Assembly (NCBI RefSeq): GCF_024189295.1
Contig: NZ_JAIZEN010000005.1
Coordinates: forward strand, 186,001-250,000
DNA: 64,000 nucleotides
Direction: 5' to 3'
Source of the DNA: Halobacillus sp. A1
GTDB lineage: Bacteria; Bacillota; Bacilli; Bacillales; Halobacillaceae
Below the pieces are notes generated by a model, which was given only the letters and a program-made list of their open reading frames with translations, was not told the origin of the DNA and searched no databases. Positions 27,960 to 38,785 of the stretch are shown piece by piece (positions within the stretch are counted from its first letter, which is position 1; every line of letters starts with the position of its first letter). Position numbers and translations under genes: made by a program.

Positions 27960-27989
27960 AAAGGGAATATTCTACAACTCCAAGAATAT
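27960..27989 (+). promoter_or_regulatory. Candidate sigma-H promoter of spoVS
   Basis: AAAGGGAAT (27960-27968) resembles the sigma-H -35 RnAGGAwWW with one mismatch. CAAGAATAT (27981-27989) resembles RnnGAATWW with one mismatch, at 12-base spacing. The B. subtilis spoVS gene is sigma-H dependent. Confidence 0.45.
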
Positions 27990-28032
27990 AGTGGTTATGG
28001 AACAACTATAGTGAATGAAGGAGGAGCTAGTA

Positions 28033-28293
28033 ATGGAAGTATTAAAAGTATCAGCTAAATCCGTACCTAATTCAGTAGCAGGAGCCTTGGCAAACGTTGT
28101 AAGAGAAAGAGGATCGGCCGAAATGCAGGCCATTGGAGCAGGTGCACTTAACCAGGCTGTTAAAGCTGTAGCGATTGCTAGAGGGTTTGTAGCGCCCAGT
28201 GGAATTGACCTGATCTGTATACCCGCCTTCACAGATATTATGATCGATGAGGAGGAGCGTACAGCGATTAAGCTGATTATTGAACCTCGTTGA
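28033..28293 (+). CDS. spoVS: Stage V sporulation protein S
   Basis: Small Alba-like-fold protein of 86 residues, exactly the length usual for SpoVS. It is needed for progression to coat and cortex stages in B. subtilis. The start MEVLKVSAKSVPNSVAGALA and the ending DEEERTAIKLIIEPR are near-invariant in the family. ATG 28033 follows AAGGAGGAG. Confidence 0.97.
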   Translation: MEVLKVSAKSVPNSVAGALANVVRERGSAEMQAIGAGALNQAVKAVAIARGFVAPSGIDLICIPAFTDIMIDEEERTAIKLIIEPR

Positions 28294-28318
28294 AAAATTT
28301 TTAATAAAGAATGAAGTC

Positions 28319-28357
28319 TGCCGTATTCTTATATGATAAGGATGCGGCATTATTTAT
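28319..28357 (+). terminator. Terminator after spoVS
   Basis: TGCCGTATTCTTAT pairs with ATAAGGATGCGGCA (wobbles) around ATG. The tail is TTATTTAT. Confidence 0.65.
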
Positions 28358-28467
28358 GTTCAATTGTTTATATACAGTGGACAACTAAACTTGCGCATAA
28401 AATATATCATGATAAGATATTATTAAACATGGATTTTCAGTATGTTATTAAAGTTGAGGTGTTCACT

Positions 28468-29508
28468 GTGAACGGAAAAATGAAAGCTATCGTTAAACAT
28501 CATCGAGGAGAGGGTGCCCAGCTGCAGGTAGTTCCTATTCCTGATGTGAAAGACGATGAAGTGTTGATCAAAGTAAAAGCCACATCCATATGCGGGACGG
28601 ATGTACATATATATAATTGGGACGAATGGTCCGCGAGCCGAGTGCATCCGCCTTATGTGTTCGGGCATGAATTTTCTGGTGAAATCGTGGAAACAGGAAA
28701 AAAAGTCACCCATTTCAAACAGGGTGACTACGTGAGTGCGGAGACTCACCTTATTTGCGGGAGCTGCCCACAATGTTTAACAGGACAATACCATATTTGT
28801 GAAAACACAAAAATTATAGGTGTAGACACACAGGGTTGTTTTGCTGAATATGTGGCGCTTCCAGCAGCTAATCTATGGAGGAATCCTGAAAATATGCCTG
28901 AGGATATCGCTTCCGTTCAGGAGCCGATGGGTAATGCTGTCCATACAGTTTTAAACGGCGATGTGGCTGGCAAATCCGTGGCTGTCATAGGTTGCGGCCC
29001 GATCGGGCTCATGGCGGTTGGAGTGGCAAAAGCTGCCGGAGCTTCGCAGGTCATAGCCTTGGATTTGAATTCATATCGTTTGAACCTCGCTGCAGAAATG
29101 GGGGCTACCTCAACGATTAACGCTGGGGAGCTTAACCCTGTAGAAGAAGCGAGAAAACTCACCGGCGGCCATGGGGTAGATGTCGTGTGCGAAATGAGCG
29201 GTCATCCTATAGCAATGGACCAGGGCTTCAAGATGATTACAAATGGAGGCAGAGTTTCAATTCTAAGCCTGCCTGTTCATCCGGTCACCTTGGATGTTAC
29301 AAACGATATAGTATTTAAAGGAATTACAGTTCAGGGTATAACGGGACGAAAAATGTATGAAACCTGGCAGCAGGTATCTCGTTTGCTTGACTCAGGGCAG
29401 GTTGATGTGTCACCGATCATTACCCACCATTTTAAGCTCGAAGAATTTGAAAAAGGCTTTCAATTAATGAATGAAGGAAAATGCGGTAAAGTAGTATTAC
29501 ATCCGTAA
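28468..29508 (+). CDS. tdh: L-threonine 3-dehydrogenase
   Basis: Zinc-dependent medium-chain dehydrogenase that oxidises threonine to 2-amino-3-ketobutyrate. The catalytic zinc Cys is in SICGTDVH (about 42), with GHEFSGE supplying His/Glu. The structural zinc cysteines are in CGSCPQCLTGQYHIC and the NAD motif is GCGPIGLMAVG. GTG 28468 has GAGGTG six bases upstream and gives 346 residues, matching the usual N-terminus (MNGKMKAIVK). The open frame runs further upstream without a start signal. It is paired with kbl. Confidence 0.95.
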   Translation: MNGKMKAIVKHHRGEGAQLQVVPIPDVKDDEVLIKVKATSICGTDVHIYNWDEWSASRVHPPYVFGHEFSGEIVETGKKVTHFKQGDYVSAETHLICGSCPQCLTGQYHICENTKIIGVDTQGCFAEYVALPAANLWRNPENMPEDIASVQEPMGNAVHTVLNGDVAGKSVAVIGCGPIGLMAVGVAKAAGASQVIALDLNSYRLNLAAEMGATSTINAGELNPVEEARKLTGGHGVDVVCEMSGHPIAMDQGFKMITNGGRVSILSLPVHPVTLDVTNDIVFKGITVQGITGRKMYETWQQVSRLLDSGQVDVSPIITHHFKLEEFEKGFQLMNEGKCGKVVLHP

Positions 29509-29528
29509 GAATTTAAAGGAGGATTTCC

Positions 29529-30704
29529 ATGAGAGGATTTGAATATTTACAAGATCAATTAGATGAAATGAAAGAAGAAGGTACGTTCAGAAATCTAATT
29601 CCACTTCAATCGGCACAAGGCTCCAAAGTGACGATAAAAGGTAAGGAAGTGATCCAGCTATCTTCTAACAATTACTTAGGTTTAACGTCCCACCCAAAGA
29701 TGAAGGAAGCGGCTGACATCGCAAATAAAGAATATGGTGTCGGTACTGGCTCCGTACGCACGATCGCGGGTACGTTGAAAATGCATGAGGATTTTGAAGA
29801 AAAGTTAGCCAAATTCAAACATACCGAGGCGGCACTTGTTTTCCAATCGGGCTTTACGACTAATCAGGGAATCTTGTCTTCTATTTTAACGGATAAAGAC
29901 GTAGTGATTTCCGATGAATTGAACCATGCTTCCATCATCGACGGGATCCGATTAACGAAAGCTGGAAGAAAAATTTACAAGCATGTGGATATGGAATCTT
30001 TAGAACAGGCTCTAAAAGAAAGTTCCGATTACCGTACGCGGCTTGTTGTGACCGATGGTGTATTCTCTATGGACGGTAATATTGCACCACTGCCAGAAAT
30101 TGTAGAGCTTTGTGAGAAATACGATGCATTAGTCATGGTGGATGATGCCCATGCCAGTGGAGTGTTAGGTGATAATGGACGAGGGACCGTTAACCATTTC
30201 GGTTTGGATGGCAGAGTTCATATTCAAGTAGGTACGCTAAGTAAAGCTATAGGCGTCCTTGGCGGCTACGCAGCGAGTACGAAGACATTAAGGGAATATT
30301 TAATCCATAAAGGGCGACCGTTCTTATTCAGCACCTCTCATCCCCCGGCAGTGACAGCTGCAAATGATGCGGCAATTGACGTTCTGTTAAATGAACCAGA
30401 GCTCATTGATAAATTATGGGATAATACGAAATTTTTCAAGAAAGAACTAGAATCGCTAGGCTTTGATATTGGTATTAGTGAAACCCCTATTACTCCTGTC
30501 ATGATCGGCGACGATGCCCTCACTCATAAATTCTCAGATGAATTATTCGAGGAAGGCGTATTCGCTCAAGGAATCGTTTTCCCGACCGTACAAAAAGGGA
30601 AGGGCAGAATCCGTACAATAGTGACCGCTGAGCACTCTAAAGAAGAGCTTCAGGAAGCTTTGAAAGCTTTTGAAAAAGTCGGTAAAAACTTAGGAATTAT
30701 TTAA
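29529..30704 (+). CDS. kbl: 2-amino-3-ketobutyrate CoA ligase (glycine C-acetyltransferase)
   Basis: PLP enzyme of the alpha-oxoamine synthase family that cleaves 2-amino-3-ketobutyrate with CoA to glycine and acetyl-CoA, completing threonine degradation after Tdh. The PLP lysine is K239 in GTLSKAIG, and DDAHASG (205-211) contacts the cofactor. Length 391 residues is typical. It begins 20 bases after tdh with AAAGGAGG upstream. Confidence 0.96.
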   Translation: MRGFEYLQDQLDEMKEEGTFRNLIPLQSAQGSKVTIKGKEVIQLSSNNYLGLTSHPKMKEAADIANKEYGVGTGSVRTIAGTLKMHEDFEEKLAKFKHTEAALVFQSGFTTNQGILSSILTDKDVVISDELNHASIIDGIRLTKAGRKIYKHVDMESLEQALKESSDYRTRLVVTDGVFSMDGNIAPLPEIVELCEKYDALVMVDDAHASGVLGDNGRGTVNHFGLDGRVHIQVGTLSKAIGVLGGYAASTKTLREYLIHKGRPFLFSTSHPPAVTAANDAAIDVLLNEPELIDKLWDNTKFFKKELESLGFDIGISETPITPVMIGDDALTHKFSDELFEEGVFAQGIVFPTVQKGKGRIRTIVTAEHSKEELQEALKAFEKVGKNLGII

Positions 30705-30708
30705 AAAA

Positions 30709-30740
30709 GAAAGCTGCAGTGAATGCGGCTCTCTTTTTTT
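30709..30740 (+). terminator. Terminator of tdh-kbl
   Basis: AGCTGCA / TGCGGCT (wobble) stem followed by T7. Confidence 0.75.
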
Positions 30741-30848
30741 AGTTAGAATGAAGAGGGAATCATGACAATTTCTGCATTTCCCTTAAAAAATGACCAGAAT
30801 ATTGATATAATAAGACAGTTAGAAAGCTCTGCTTGAAAGGAGATTACA

Positions 30849-32420
30849 ATGAACGAACAACAGCGTAAAGAAATGTCCCAAATTCGACAGGGAGAGCCAT
30901 CGGACGTAAAATCCGACCAGGATAACCTGAACAGAATAAAGGAAAAAAGCAGCGAAGATTTCATGAAATATTTTGAAACGACATATCAGCCTCCATCTCT
31001 CAGGAAGGCTCAGAGGCGGAGAAAAGAAGAAGTGAAGGTCCATTACGACTTTAGAATCCCTGAAGATATGGATGGGGTCGGAGTAGGCCGTAAATACATG
31101 ATTCGTACGTATGGTTGCCAAATGAATGAACATGATACAGAAGTCATGGCAGGCATATTTGAAGACATGGGCTATGAATCAACCAACGATACGAAAGAAG
31201 CAGATATCATATTATTAAACACGTGTGCGATCCGAGAAAATGCGGAAAATAAAGTGTTTGGCGAAATCGGACACTTAAAGCCTTTGAAGCTTGAGAATCC
31301 AGACCTCATTATTGGTGTGTGCGGATGTATGTCACAGGAAGAATCCGTAGTCAACCGGATCCTTAAAAAACACCCATTCATCGATTTGATTTTCGGTACG
31401 CATAATATCCATCGTCTTCCACAGCTTGTGAAGGAATCGATGTTCAATAAAGAAATGGTCATCGATGTATGGTCCAAAGAAGGCGACATCATAGAAAACC
31501 TTCCGAGATCTCGAAAAGGAAAAATCAAAGGCTGGGTAAACATCATGTACGGCTGTGATAAGTTCTGCACGTACTGTATCGTCCCTTATACTCGAGGGAA
31601 AGAAAGAAGCCGCCTGCCGGAAGATATTATTCAAGAGGTTCGCCACTTAGCTGCTCAAGGCTACAAAGAAATTACTTTACTCGGTCAGAATGTAAATGCT
31701 TATGGTAAAGATTTGGATATTGGTTATGGATTGGGCGACTTGATGGATGAACTAAGAGATATCGACATTCCTCGTGTCCGCTTTACAACTTCTCACCCAC
31801 GTGATTTCGATGATCGTTTGATTGAAGTGTTGGCGAAAGGTGGAAATATGCTTGATCATATTCACCTTCCTGTTCAATCCGGCAACTCGGATATCCTGAA
31901 AATCATGGGGCGTAAATATTCCCGTGAAGAATATTTGAAGCTCGTAGAAAAAATTCGCACGGCTATGCCGGGAGCGACCCTCACTACAGATATCATTGTA
32001 GGTTTCCCGAATGAAACGGAAGAACAATTCGAGGATACGCTGTCGTTAGTAGAAGAAGTAGGGTTTGAAGCGGCTTATACGTTCATCTACTCTCCTCGTG
32101 AAGGAACTCCTGCAGCCCGGATGACGGATAACGTCGACATGGATGTGAAAAAAGAACGTCTGCAGCGTTTGAATAAGCTCGTTAATCAACAGGCGGCCGA
32201 TTCCATGAAAGAGTATGAAGGTGAAATCGTTGAAGTGTTAGTCGAAGGTGAAAGTAAAAAAAATAAAGAAGTTCTCGCCGGTTATACGAAACGGAACAAA
32301 ATGGTCAATTTTACTGGACCGCGTTCTTCTATCGGCAGCATTGTAAAAGTAAAAATAAACGAAGCGAAAACCTGGTCTCTTAACGGAGTCATGGTCGAAG
32401 AAACGGCAGAGGTGAAATAA
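30849..32420 (+). CDS. miaB: tRNA-2-methylthio-N6-dimethylallyladenosine synthase
   Basis: Radical SAM methylthiotransferase that adds the 2-methylthio group to i6A37 of tRNAs. An N-terminal UPF0004 domain carries one Fe-S cluster (Cys in [24 protein letters not shown]). The radical SAM triad is GCDKFCTYC and a TRAM domain closes the protein (about 455-520). The 523-residue form includes a charged N-terminal extension typical of Bacillus MiaB. The substrate is made by MiaA, encoded 7 kb downstream. Confidence 0.97.
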   Translation: MNEQQRKEMSQIRQGEPSDVKSDQDNLNRIKEKSSEDFMKYFETTYQPPSLRKAQRRRKEEVKVHYDFRIPEDMDGVGVGRKYMIRTYGCQMNEHDTEVMAGIFEDMGYESTNDTKEADIILLNTCAIRENAENKVFGEIGHLKPLKLENPDLIIGVCGCMSQEESVVNRILKKHPFIDLIFGTHNIHRLPQLVKESMFNKEMVIDVWSKEGDIIENLPRSRKGKIKGWVNIMYGCDKFCTYCIVPYTRGKERSRLPEDIIQEVRHLAAQGYKEITLLGQNVNAYGKDLDIGYGLGDLMDELRDIDIPRVRFTTSHPRDFDDRLIEVLAKGGNMLDHIHLPVQSGNSDILKIMGRKYSREEYLKLVEKIRTAMPGATLTTDIIVGFPNETEEQFEDTLSLVEEVGFEAAYTFIYSPREGTPAARMTDNVDMDVKKERLQRLNKLVNQQAADSMKEYEGEIVEVLVEGESKKNKEVLAGYTKRNKMVNFTGPRSSIGSIVKVKINEAKTWSLNGVMVEETAEVK

Positions 32421-32421
32421 G

Positions 32422-32847
32422 ATGGCTCAATACACAAGAAAGCAAGTCGTTGATGAAGCTCATAAGCTGGCAAAAATGATGGCGGACATTGAAGAGATCG
32501 ATCGCTTTAAACAAATCGAATCGAAACTCAACGAGAACCAGAAAGTACAGTCTCACATTAAAAAAATTAAAGCTTTACAAAAACAAGCCGTCAATTTTCA
32601 GGCCTACGGAAAAACCGAAGCGCTGCAGAAAATTGAAAAGGAAATCGATCGTCTTCAGGATGAATTAGATGAAATTCCGATTGTGGCTGAATTCAAAGAT
32701 ACCCAGATGGTAATTAATGATATTTTACAAATGGTTTCCAGCACGATTTCTCGTGAAGTCACCAATGAAGTTATCCGCTCAACAGGCGGAGATGTCCTCA
32801 GCGGAGAGACGGGAACTAAAAAAAGTAATGGCTCTTGCAGCCGTTAA
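32422..32847 (+). CDS. ymcA: RicA/YmcA, RNase Y-associated regulator
   Basis: Helical YlbF/YmcA-family protein (141 residues). With YlbF and YaaT, B. subtilis YmcA forms a Fe-S-binding complex that guides RNase Y maturation of certain mRNAs and affects sporulation and competence. The C-terminal tail KSNGSCSR contains a cysteine, a plausible cluster ligand. It starts two bases after the miaB stop, so the two are cotranscribed. Confidence 0.9.
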   Translation: MAQYTRKQVVDEAHKLAKMMADIEEIDRFKQIESKLNENQKVQSHIKKIKALQKQAVNFQAYGKTEALQKIEKEIDRLQDELDEIPIVAEFKDTQMVINDILQMVSSTISREVTNEVIRSTGGDVLSGETGTKKSNGSCSR

Positions 32848-32854
32848 ATAGAGG

Positions 32855-32892
32855 AATCCGGCAGACAAGAAATTATCTGCCGGATTTTTTTT
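32855..32892 (+). terminator. Terminator of miaB-ymcA
   Basis: AATCCGGCAGA / TCTGCCGGATT, a perfect 11-bp stem followed by T8. Confidence 0.93.
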
Positions 32893-32958
32893 GTACAATT
32901 TCATAGGCTGATGCATAGAATGGAATACAAACGTCCTGAAGCCATCGAGAATATTGTT

Positions 32959-32986
32959 CACCATTTGCCCAATTCCGCATAGGATG
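32959..32986 (+). promoter_or_regulatory. Candidate sigma-K-type promoter of cotE
   Basis: CACC at 32959-32962 and CATAGGATG at 32978-32986 (one mismatch to CATANNNTA) have 16-base spacing after the AC. The B. subtilis cotE gene has sigma-E and sigma-K promoters. I saw no convincing sigma-E site. Confidence 0.4.
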
Positions 32987-33014
32987 AGTGGTAGAATAAG
33001 GAGGAGTGTTTCCT

Positions 33015-33593
33015 ATGTCATTTTTCGAACGAGAATACAGAGAAATTATTACGAAGGCGGTTTGTGGAAAAGGAAAAAAATTCGTTGAAGCCACGAACAC
33101 AATCAGTCCTTCACATCGGCCGACGAGTATACTGGGTTGCTGGGTCATTAATCATATCTACAATGCAAAGAAAAAGGGCGAACATGTAGAGGTTTCTGGC
33201 AGCTACGACATCAACGTATGGTATTCGTATAATGATAATACGAAGACAGAGGTTGTTACAGAACGTGTGAATTACTGTGACCATGTCCCGTTAATTGTAA
33301 AAGATGAAAATTGTATCAGCGATGATTTCGAAGTCATTGCCAAAGCAGTCCAACAGCCGAACTGTCTGGAGTGTAAAATTGCAGCTCAAGGTCAAAAAAT
33401 TATCGTGGAAGTGGAACGAGAATTTGTTGTCGATGTGATTGGTGAAACAAAGTTGTGTGTCCGAGTGGATCCAGACGGTTGTAATAGTCACGAAGATTTC
33501 GATTATGAATTATCATCCGATGACTTTTCAGGTATCGAAACAGATTTTCTTCCAAGCAGCAGCAGTAGCAGCAGCAGCCATCATAAAGATTAA
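33015..33593 (+). CDS. cotE: Outer spore coat morphogenetic protein CotE
   Basis: Morphogenetic protein that assembles the outer spore coat. The conserved body ([71 protein letters not shown]) clearly matches CotE. The C-terminus departs from the usual acidic tail: it ends in eight consecutive serines then HHKD, encoded by an AGC repeat (33555-33578). ATG 33015 follows AAGGAGGAG. The 192-residue length is slightly above the B. subtilis protein. It precedes mutS as in B. subtilis. Confidence 0.95.
   Translation: MSFFEREYREIITKAVCGKGKKFVEATNTISPSHRPTSILGCWVINHIYNAKKKGEHVEVSGSYDINVWYSYNDNTKTEVVTERVNYCDHVPLIVKDENCISDDFEVIAKAVQQPNCLECKIAAQGQKIIVEVEREFVVDVIGETKLCVRVDPDGCNSHEDFDYELSSDDFSGIETDFLPSSSSSSSSHHKD
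33555..33578 (+). repeat. AGC trinucleotide repeat inside cotE
   Basis: Seven AGC codons and one AGT encode eight serines at the CotE C-terminus. A slippage-prone microsatellite. Confidence 0.9.
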
Positions 33594-33598
33594 TACTC

Positions 33599-33631
33599 AT
33601 GTCCTTGCTGACTCAGCGGGGCATTTTTTTT
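33599..33631 (+). terminator. Terminator after cotE
   Basis: An imperfect stem ATGTCC...GGGGCAT, with GCTGA/TCAGC inside, is followed by T8. Confidence 0.65.
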
Positions 33632-33909
33632 GTGCCCCTATGTTTTTAGGTGTTGTTAATCTTTCCTAATGAATGATTGAAAATATAGCTGGTCGTTGCA
33701 AGATTCGATGCTAAGTTATTAATGAGAGTGAGTAGGGAAAGGGAACGATTCGCTTTTAGAAAAGGGAACGTATATAAATTCTGAGATTTGACAGAGTCTT
33801 TTGTATAGTTGACTTTCGTTCAAGGAGGCTTGGGTAATGTGATATAATATCTCTATCTGATGAAAACGTATGTGTTTCATCAATTTTGTTCGTTTTGGAG
33901 GATTTTAGA
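33632..33909 (+). other. cotE-mutS intergenic region
   Basis: No gene is visible. It ends with an extended -10 promoter (TGATATAAT, 33840-33848) and a leader hairpin TGATGAAA/TTTCATCA (33858-33882) just before the mutS ribosome site. The first 200 bases hold nothing I can assign. Confidence 0.5.
33840..33882 (+). promoter_or_regulatory. mutS promoter and leader hairpin
   Basis: The extended -10 TGATATAAT at 33840-33848 is followed 9 bases later by a perfect 8-bp hairpin near the expected transcription start. Confidence 0.5.
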
Positions 33910-36468
33910 ATGGCACAATATACACCTATGATGCAGCAATATTTAAAAATAAAAGCGGAACAGAAAGATGCTTTTCTATTTTTCAGACTTGGAGATTTTT
34001 ATGAAATGTTCTTTGATGACGCTCTTTCTGCTTCTCGTGAACTTGAAATCACTCTGACGAGCCGCGATGGTGGTGGAGAAGACCGCATACCGATGTGCGG
34101 AGTACCTTACCACTCGGCTGAAAACTACATAAAGCAATTGATTGAAAAAGGATTCAAAGTAGCGATTTGTGAACAAGTAGAGGATCCCAGGACGGCCAAG
34201 GGCGTAGTGAAGCGCGAGGTAGTCCAGTTGATTACCCCTGGGACAGTAATGGAAGGCAGTATGTTAGATGAAAAAGAAAATAATTATTTGGCCTCCGTCT
34301 CTAAATTTTCAGACGGGACCTATACAGTCAGCTATAACGATTTGACAACAGGAGAGAATAGCATCGCTCTCGTTACAGATGGATTTGACGCTGTTTTAAG
34401 CGAATTGTTCAACAGGCCTGTTAAAGAAGTTGTGGTTGATGAATCGTTTGACGAAGCCAAACAGCAGATGTTTAAGGATCGTTTAGGTTTTACGATATCT
34501 TATAGTAATAACACCGAGATTGATGAACAATTTTATCCGTTGGTCGAATCGATTCATTCCGATAAGTTTATCGAAGGCTTTGGACGGCTGCTTCAATATA
34601 TCAAACATACGCAAAAGAGATCACTGGATCATCTCCGTCCCGTTCAAACGATCGAACTTAAGAAATACATGTCATTGGATATGTATTCTAAACGAAATTT
34701 AGAGCTGGTTGAAACTCTTAGAAAGCAAGGTAAAAAGGGGAGTCTGTTATCCGTAATGGACCATACGATCACAGCCATGGGTTCGCGAACGTTAAAAAAA
34801 TGGCTCGAACGCCCGCTGCTCCTCAAAGAGGATATTAAAGGGAGACACGATCAGCTTGAAGGACTGCTCGAACACTTTTTTGAAAGAGAAACAATCAGGG
34901 AGCAATTATCCTCAGTTTATGACTTAGAAAGGCTTGCCGGAAGAGTAGCGTATGGGAACGTGAATGCAAGAGATTTAATTCAGCTTAAACATTCGCTTTC
35001 TTCGATACCAGAGATTATGGAAACACTGAAACAATTTAAACACCCTGCTGTAGATGACCTGTTCCGGTCTATAGATCCCCTGCCGAATTTAAGGTTGCTT
35101 CTTGAAGAAAGCTTAAACGAAGATGCGCCGATCACAATTAAAGAAGGCGGTATGATCCGTGATGGTTATCACGCCCGACTGGATGAGTATCGTGATGCGT
35201 CAAGAAACGGAAAGAAATGGATTGCTGAGTTGGAAGCTGAGGAACGTAAGCAGACGGGGATCAAATCGCTGAAAATTGGTTACAACCGTGTGTTCGGCTA
35301 TTATATTGAAGTGACGAAAGCGAACATTGCTCATTTACCTGAAGGAAGGTACGAAAGAAAGCAGACGCTTACAAATGCGGAGCGCTATATTACTCCGGAG
35401 CTTAAAGAAAAAGAATCGCTCATATTAGAAGCTCAGGACAAAAGCATGGAGCTTGAGTACCAGCTATTTCTTGAGGTAAGAGAGCGTGTGAAGGAGTATG
35501 TGCACCCCTTGCAATTACTTGCAGAACAAATCAGCAGAATTGATGTATTGCAGGGATTCGCTCAATTAGCTGATGAAGAAAGCTATGTTCGGCCACAGTT
35601 CAATGAGAACCGGACGATCGATATTAAGCAGGGGCGACATCCGGTCGTCGAGCAAGTGATGAAAAACGAGTCCTTCGTTCCTAACGACGTATTTATGGAT
35701 CAGTCAAAAGACATCTTATTGATTACAGGACCGAATATGTCAGGTAAGAGTACGTACATGAGGCAGTTGGCTCTTACATCCATTATGGCTCAAATCGGGA
35801 GTTTCGTCCCTTGTGAATCCGCCTCACTGGCGATTTTCGATCAAATTTTCACGAGGATCGGAGCTGCTGACGACTTAGTATCTGGTCAGAGCACATTCAT
35901 GGTAGAAATGCTCGAGGCCAATCATGCATTAAGTCATGCAACAGAAAACAGTCTGATTTTATTAGATGAAATCGGGCGTGGCACAAGCACATATGATGGC
36001 ATGGCGCTTGCTCAAGCCATAGTAGAGCACATTCATGAAAATGTACGGGCAAAAACATTATTCTCTACTCACTACCATGAGCTGACGACACTGGAAGAAG
36101 AGCTTGTGCGTCTTAAAAATATTCATGTGCGAGCGGAAGAGTACGAGGGTCACGTTATATTCCTTCACCAAATTCAAGACGGGGCAGCGGACGAAAGTTA
36201 TGGTATTCACGTAGCCAAACTTGCTGAATTACCAAATGAACTTATTGAACGCGCAACTTATCTTCTGAACACACTTGAAAGTGGGCGTCAGGAAGTGAGC
36301 GCAGCGAAAGAACAACAGCAGCTTAGTTTATTTGAAGAGGAAAAACCTGTTCAACAAAAAAACACCTCACCGGTGGAAAAACGAGTAGGCAGCTTAAACT
36401 TAATGGAAATGACCCCAATGGATGCCATGAACGAGCTGTACCAGCTGCAGAAGCAGATTAAATCGTAA
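33910..36468 (+). CDS. mutS: DNA mismatch repair protein MutS
   Basis: Recognises base mismatches and recruits MutL. The N-terminal mismatch-binding motif [15 protein letters not shown] carries the Phe-x-Glu wedge. Walker A is GPNMSGKST near 607, with [10 protein letters not shown] as Walker B. The C-terminus holds a beta-clamp-like peptide (QQLSLFEEE) and a dimerisation tail. ATG 33910 follows GGAGGA and gives 852 residues. mutL follows by 16 bases. Confidence 0.98.
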   Translation: MAQYTPMMQQYLKIKAEQKDAFLFFRLGDFYEMFFDDALSASRELEITLTSRDGGGEDRIPMCGVPYHSAENYIKQLIEKGFKVAICEQVEDPRTAKGVVKREVVQLITPGTVMEGSMLDEKENNYLASVSKFSDGTYTVSYNDLTTGENSIALVTDGFDAVLSELFNRPVKEVVVDESFDEAKQQMFKDRLGFTISYSNNTEIDEQFYPLVESIHSDKFIEGFGRLLQYIKHTQKRSLDHLRPVQTIELKKYMSLDMYSKRNLELVETLRKQGKKGSLLSVMDHTITAMGSRTLKKWLERPLLLKEDIKGRHDQLEGLLEHFFERETIREQLSSVYDLERLAGRVAYGNVNARDLIQLKHSLSSIPEIMETLKQFKHPAVDDLFRSIDPLPNLRLLLEESLNEDAPITIKEGGMIRDGYHARLDEYRDASRNGKKWIAELEAEERKQTGIKSLKIGYNRVFGYYIEVTKANIAHLPEGRYERKQTLTNAERYITPELKEKESLILEAQDKSMELEYQLFLEVRERVKEYVHPLQLLAEQISRIDVLQGFAQLADEESYVRPQFNENRTIDIKQGRHPVVEQVMKNESFVPNDVFMDQSKDILLITGPNMSGKSTYMRQLALTSIMAQIGSFVPCESASLAIFDQIFTRIGAADDLVSGQSTFMVEMLEANHALSHATENSLILLDEIGRGTSTYDGMALAQAIVEHIHENVRAKTLFSTHYHELTTLEEELVRLKNIHVRAEEYEGHVIFLHQIQDGAADESYGIHVAKLAELPNELIERATYLLNTLESGRQEVSAAKEQQQLSLFEEEKPVQQKNTSPVEKRVGSLNLMEMTPMDAMNELYQLQKQIKS

Positions 36469-36484
36469 AAAAGGAGGTCTATCG

Positions 36485-38308
36485 ATGGCGCTGATTCAAT
36501 TAATGCCTGATCACCTCGCGAACAAAATTGCTGCGGGAGAAGTAGTGGAACGTCCTGCGTCTGTCGTGAAAGAGCTCGTTGAAAATAGTATTGATGCTGG
36601 CAGCGGCTGGGTGGAGATCGAGCTCCATGAAGCAGGGCTGCAAAGGATAAGAATTACAGATAACGGTAAAGGGATGGAAGAGGAAGATGCTAAGAAAGCA
36701 TTCTTCCGTCATGCTACAAGTAAAATCAAAGATGAAAACGATTTGTTCCACGTACGAACATTAGGTTTCAGGGGAGAGGCGTTAGCAAGTATTGCAGCAG
36801 TCAGCCGGCTCACTATGCAGACTTCACAGGGGCAAGCTGCAGGTACGAAGATAGAGCTTGAAGGCGGGAAGGTCATCCATGAGGATAAAAGTGATGCACG
36901 TCAGGGTACGGACATTATTGTGGATGAGTTGTTTTTTAACACACCTGCCCGCTTGAAATATATGAAAACCATTCATACTGAGCTTGGCCACATTACAGAC
37001 TTGCTGAATCGTATGGCTTTAGCTCATCCAGAGGTGAAATTCGTTTGTAAGCATAACGATAAAGAATTATTTCGCACGAACGGCCGTGGTGATGTTCTCC
37101 AGGTAGCTGCCAAGATTTATGGTATGAATGTCGCCCGAAAAATGGTGCCGATAAAAGCGGAAACGAAAGACTTTAAAGTGAGTGGTTACATTTGTAAACC
37201 AGAAGTCTACCGGGCGCAAAGAAGTTATATTTCCACAATCATCAATGGAAGGTATATTCGTAATATAGCTTTGAACAAAGCCATACTCCAGGGCTACCAT
37301 ACGCTTTTACCGATCGGTAAATATCCGATCGTCGTCCTTAACATTGAAATGGACCCTATCTTAGTCGACGTTAACGTTCATCCGGCTAAGTTGGAAGTAC
37401 GATTCAGCAAAGAGAAGGAACTGTTTGATCTGTTGGAGGCAACGATCAAAGATGCGTTCAGAAAACAAACACTTATTCCGGAGGTTGAGCATAAACAGCC
37501 TAAGCCCAAAAAAGAGTACAATAAACAAGAAACATTGGACTTGTATGAACGTGAGAGGGCTGAACCGCGCCCTGAACCTGAAATTTCTGACGGGGGAAAG
37601 TCCGCAGGAATAGGGGAGTCGGTCGGTGAATATAAAAGCGAGCAAAAAGAAGTCGTTCAGCAAATGGAGCAACCTTTGGATGAACCGATTGAGCCTCCGA
37701 TTGAAAATCCTGTTGTAGAAGAAAAGCGTGTTCCGACGATGCATCCAATCGGTCAGCTGCACGGAACATATATCCTCGCTCAAAATGAAGACGGCATGTA
37801 CATTGTCGATCAGCATGCAGCGCAGGAACGTATCAAGTATGAGTTTTTCAGGGATCAAATAGGAGAAGTGGAACATGAGGTGCAGGAGTTGTTAGTGCCT
37901 ATGACCTTTGACTTTCAAAGGCGTGAAGCTTTGAGAATTGAAGAAATGAAAAGTGATCTGGAGAAAGTTGGGTTGTTTTTTGAGCCTTTCGGTGGTCATA
38001 GTTATATTATCCGATCGCACCCTCAGTGGTTTCCTAAAGGTTATGAGGAAGAAGTCATTCAGGAAATCGTCGATCAACTGATGGCAGAAGAAAATATTAA
38101 TATTTCAAAACTTCGTGAAGAAGCAGCCATTCTCATGTCTTGTAAACGATCGATCAAAGCCAACCACCATTTGAATCATAACGATATGTTCAAATTGTTA
38201 GAGGACTTGAGGAGCTCGACGGATCCATTTACCTGTCCTCACGGAAGGCCGATCATCGTTTTTTTCTCAGAATATGAAATGGAAAAAATGTTTAAACGAG
38301 TCATGTAA
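36485..38308 (+). CDS. mutL: DNA mismatch repair protein MutL (endonuclease type)
   Basis: GHKL ATPase with motifs ENSIDAG, DNGKGM and GFRGEAL in the first 100 residues. A variable acidic linker covers about 340-420. The C-terminal endonuclease domain carries [23 protein letters not shown] and CPHGRP, as in methyl-independent mismatch repair systems. Length 607 residues. It forms an operon with mutS. Confidence 0.98.
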   Translation: MALIQLMPDHLANKIAAGEVVERPASVVKELVENSIDAGSGWVEIELHEAGLQRIRITDNGKGMEEEDAKKAFFRHATSKIKDENDLFHVRTLGFRGEALASIAAVSRLTMQTSQGQAAGTKIELEGGKVIHEDKSDARQGTDIIVDELFFNTPARLKYMKTIHTELGHITDLLNRMALAHPEVKFVCKHNDKELFRTNGRGDVLQVAAKIYGMNVARKMVPIKAETKDFKVSGYICKPEVYRAQRSYISTIINGRYIRNIALNKAILQGYHTLLPIGKYPIVVLNIEMDPILVDVNVHPAKLEVRFSKEKELFDLLEATIKDAFRKQTLIPEVEHKQPKPKKEYNKQETLDLYERERAEPRPEPEISDGGKSAGIGESVGEYKSEQKEVVQQMEQPLDEPIEPPIENPVVEEKRVPTMHPIGQLHGTYILAQNEDGMYIVDQHAAQERIKYEFFRDQIGEVEHEVQELLVPMTFDFQRREALRIEEMKSDLEKVGLFFEPFGGHSYIIRSHPQWFPKGYEEEVIQEIVDQLMAEENINISKLREEAAILMSCKRSIKANHHLNHNDMFKLLEDLRSSTDPFTCPHGRPIIVFFSEYEMEKMFKRVM

Positions 38309-38324
38309 TCGTTCAAAAAAATAT

Positions 38325-38359
38325 AAGCATGCTCCCTTCGATAGGGGGCATGCTTTTTT
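38325..38359 (+). terminator. Terminator of mutSL
   Basis: AAGCATGCTCCC pairs with GGGGGCATGCTT around a short loop, followed by T6. It lies between the convergent mutL and XRE genes. Confidence 0.9.
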
Positions 38360-38376
38360 ATGTTTACATAATTAAT

Positions 38377-38736
38377 TTATGAAGGGTGTTTTTGCTGAAG
38401 TAGAAAGCGAAAGTAGTTTTCTATCTGGTTGATTTCATCAGCTTGCACTTTAAGCCAAGACTGTTTGTCAAAAATGACTGAACGGTCAAACCCTTTATCT
38501 TTAAGGAATTGTTTGATTTCTCTCATTTCATCTTCTTTTTCATCACTGAGTCCAAGTAAATAATCGGCCGTTGTATGAAGGGCGTGGGCAATTTTAGACA
38601 AATCTTCAAGATCGGGTGAGGTATATTGTCTTTCCCAGTTCGATACGACTTGCGGAGAGACCCCAACTTTTTCAGCTAACATCGTTTGAGTCAGGCGGCG
38701 TTTTTTTCGCAATGAACGAATTCTTTGATTAACCAC
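38377..38736 (-). CDS. XRE family helix-turn-helix regulator
   Basis: A 119-residue regulator with an N-terminal XRE/Cro-type HTH (residues 4-60; MLAEKVGVSPQVVSNWERQYTSPDLEDLSKIA). A charged helical C-terminal half of about 50 residues follows. It starts at GTG 38736 with AAAGGAGGAG on the minus strand. It lies between mutL and miaA, where B. subtilis has unrelated genes including the pks island. Upstream is a four-copy, 22-bp-phased operator-like array that overlaps its probable promoter, so autoregulation is likely. Its targets are unknown; miaA on the other side may also be affected. Confidence 0.88.
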   Translation of the reverse strand: MVNQRIRSLRKKRRLTQTMLAEKVGVSPQVVSNWERQYTSPDLEDLSKIAHALHTTADYLLGLSDEKEDEMREIKQFLKDKGFDRSVIFDKQSWLKVQADEINQIENYFRFLLQQKHPS

Positions 38737-38757
38737 TTCATACTCCTCCTTTTCTCT

Positions 38758-38785
38758 ATATTACCACAAAACTAACGAATGTCGA
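38758..38785 (-). promoter_or_regulatory. Probable promoter of the XRE gene
   Basis: Read on the minus strand, TCGACA (38785-38780), a 16-base spacer and TAATAT (38763-38758). Unit 1 of the operator array covers the -35 and spacer. Confidence 0.5.

Noticed and set aside
32949-32985. GAATATT as a sigma-E -35 for cotE
   Set aside because: The spacing to CATAGGAT is 22 bases, too long for sigma-E (14-15). A sigma-K-like reading fits better.
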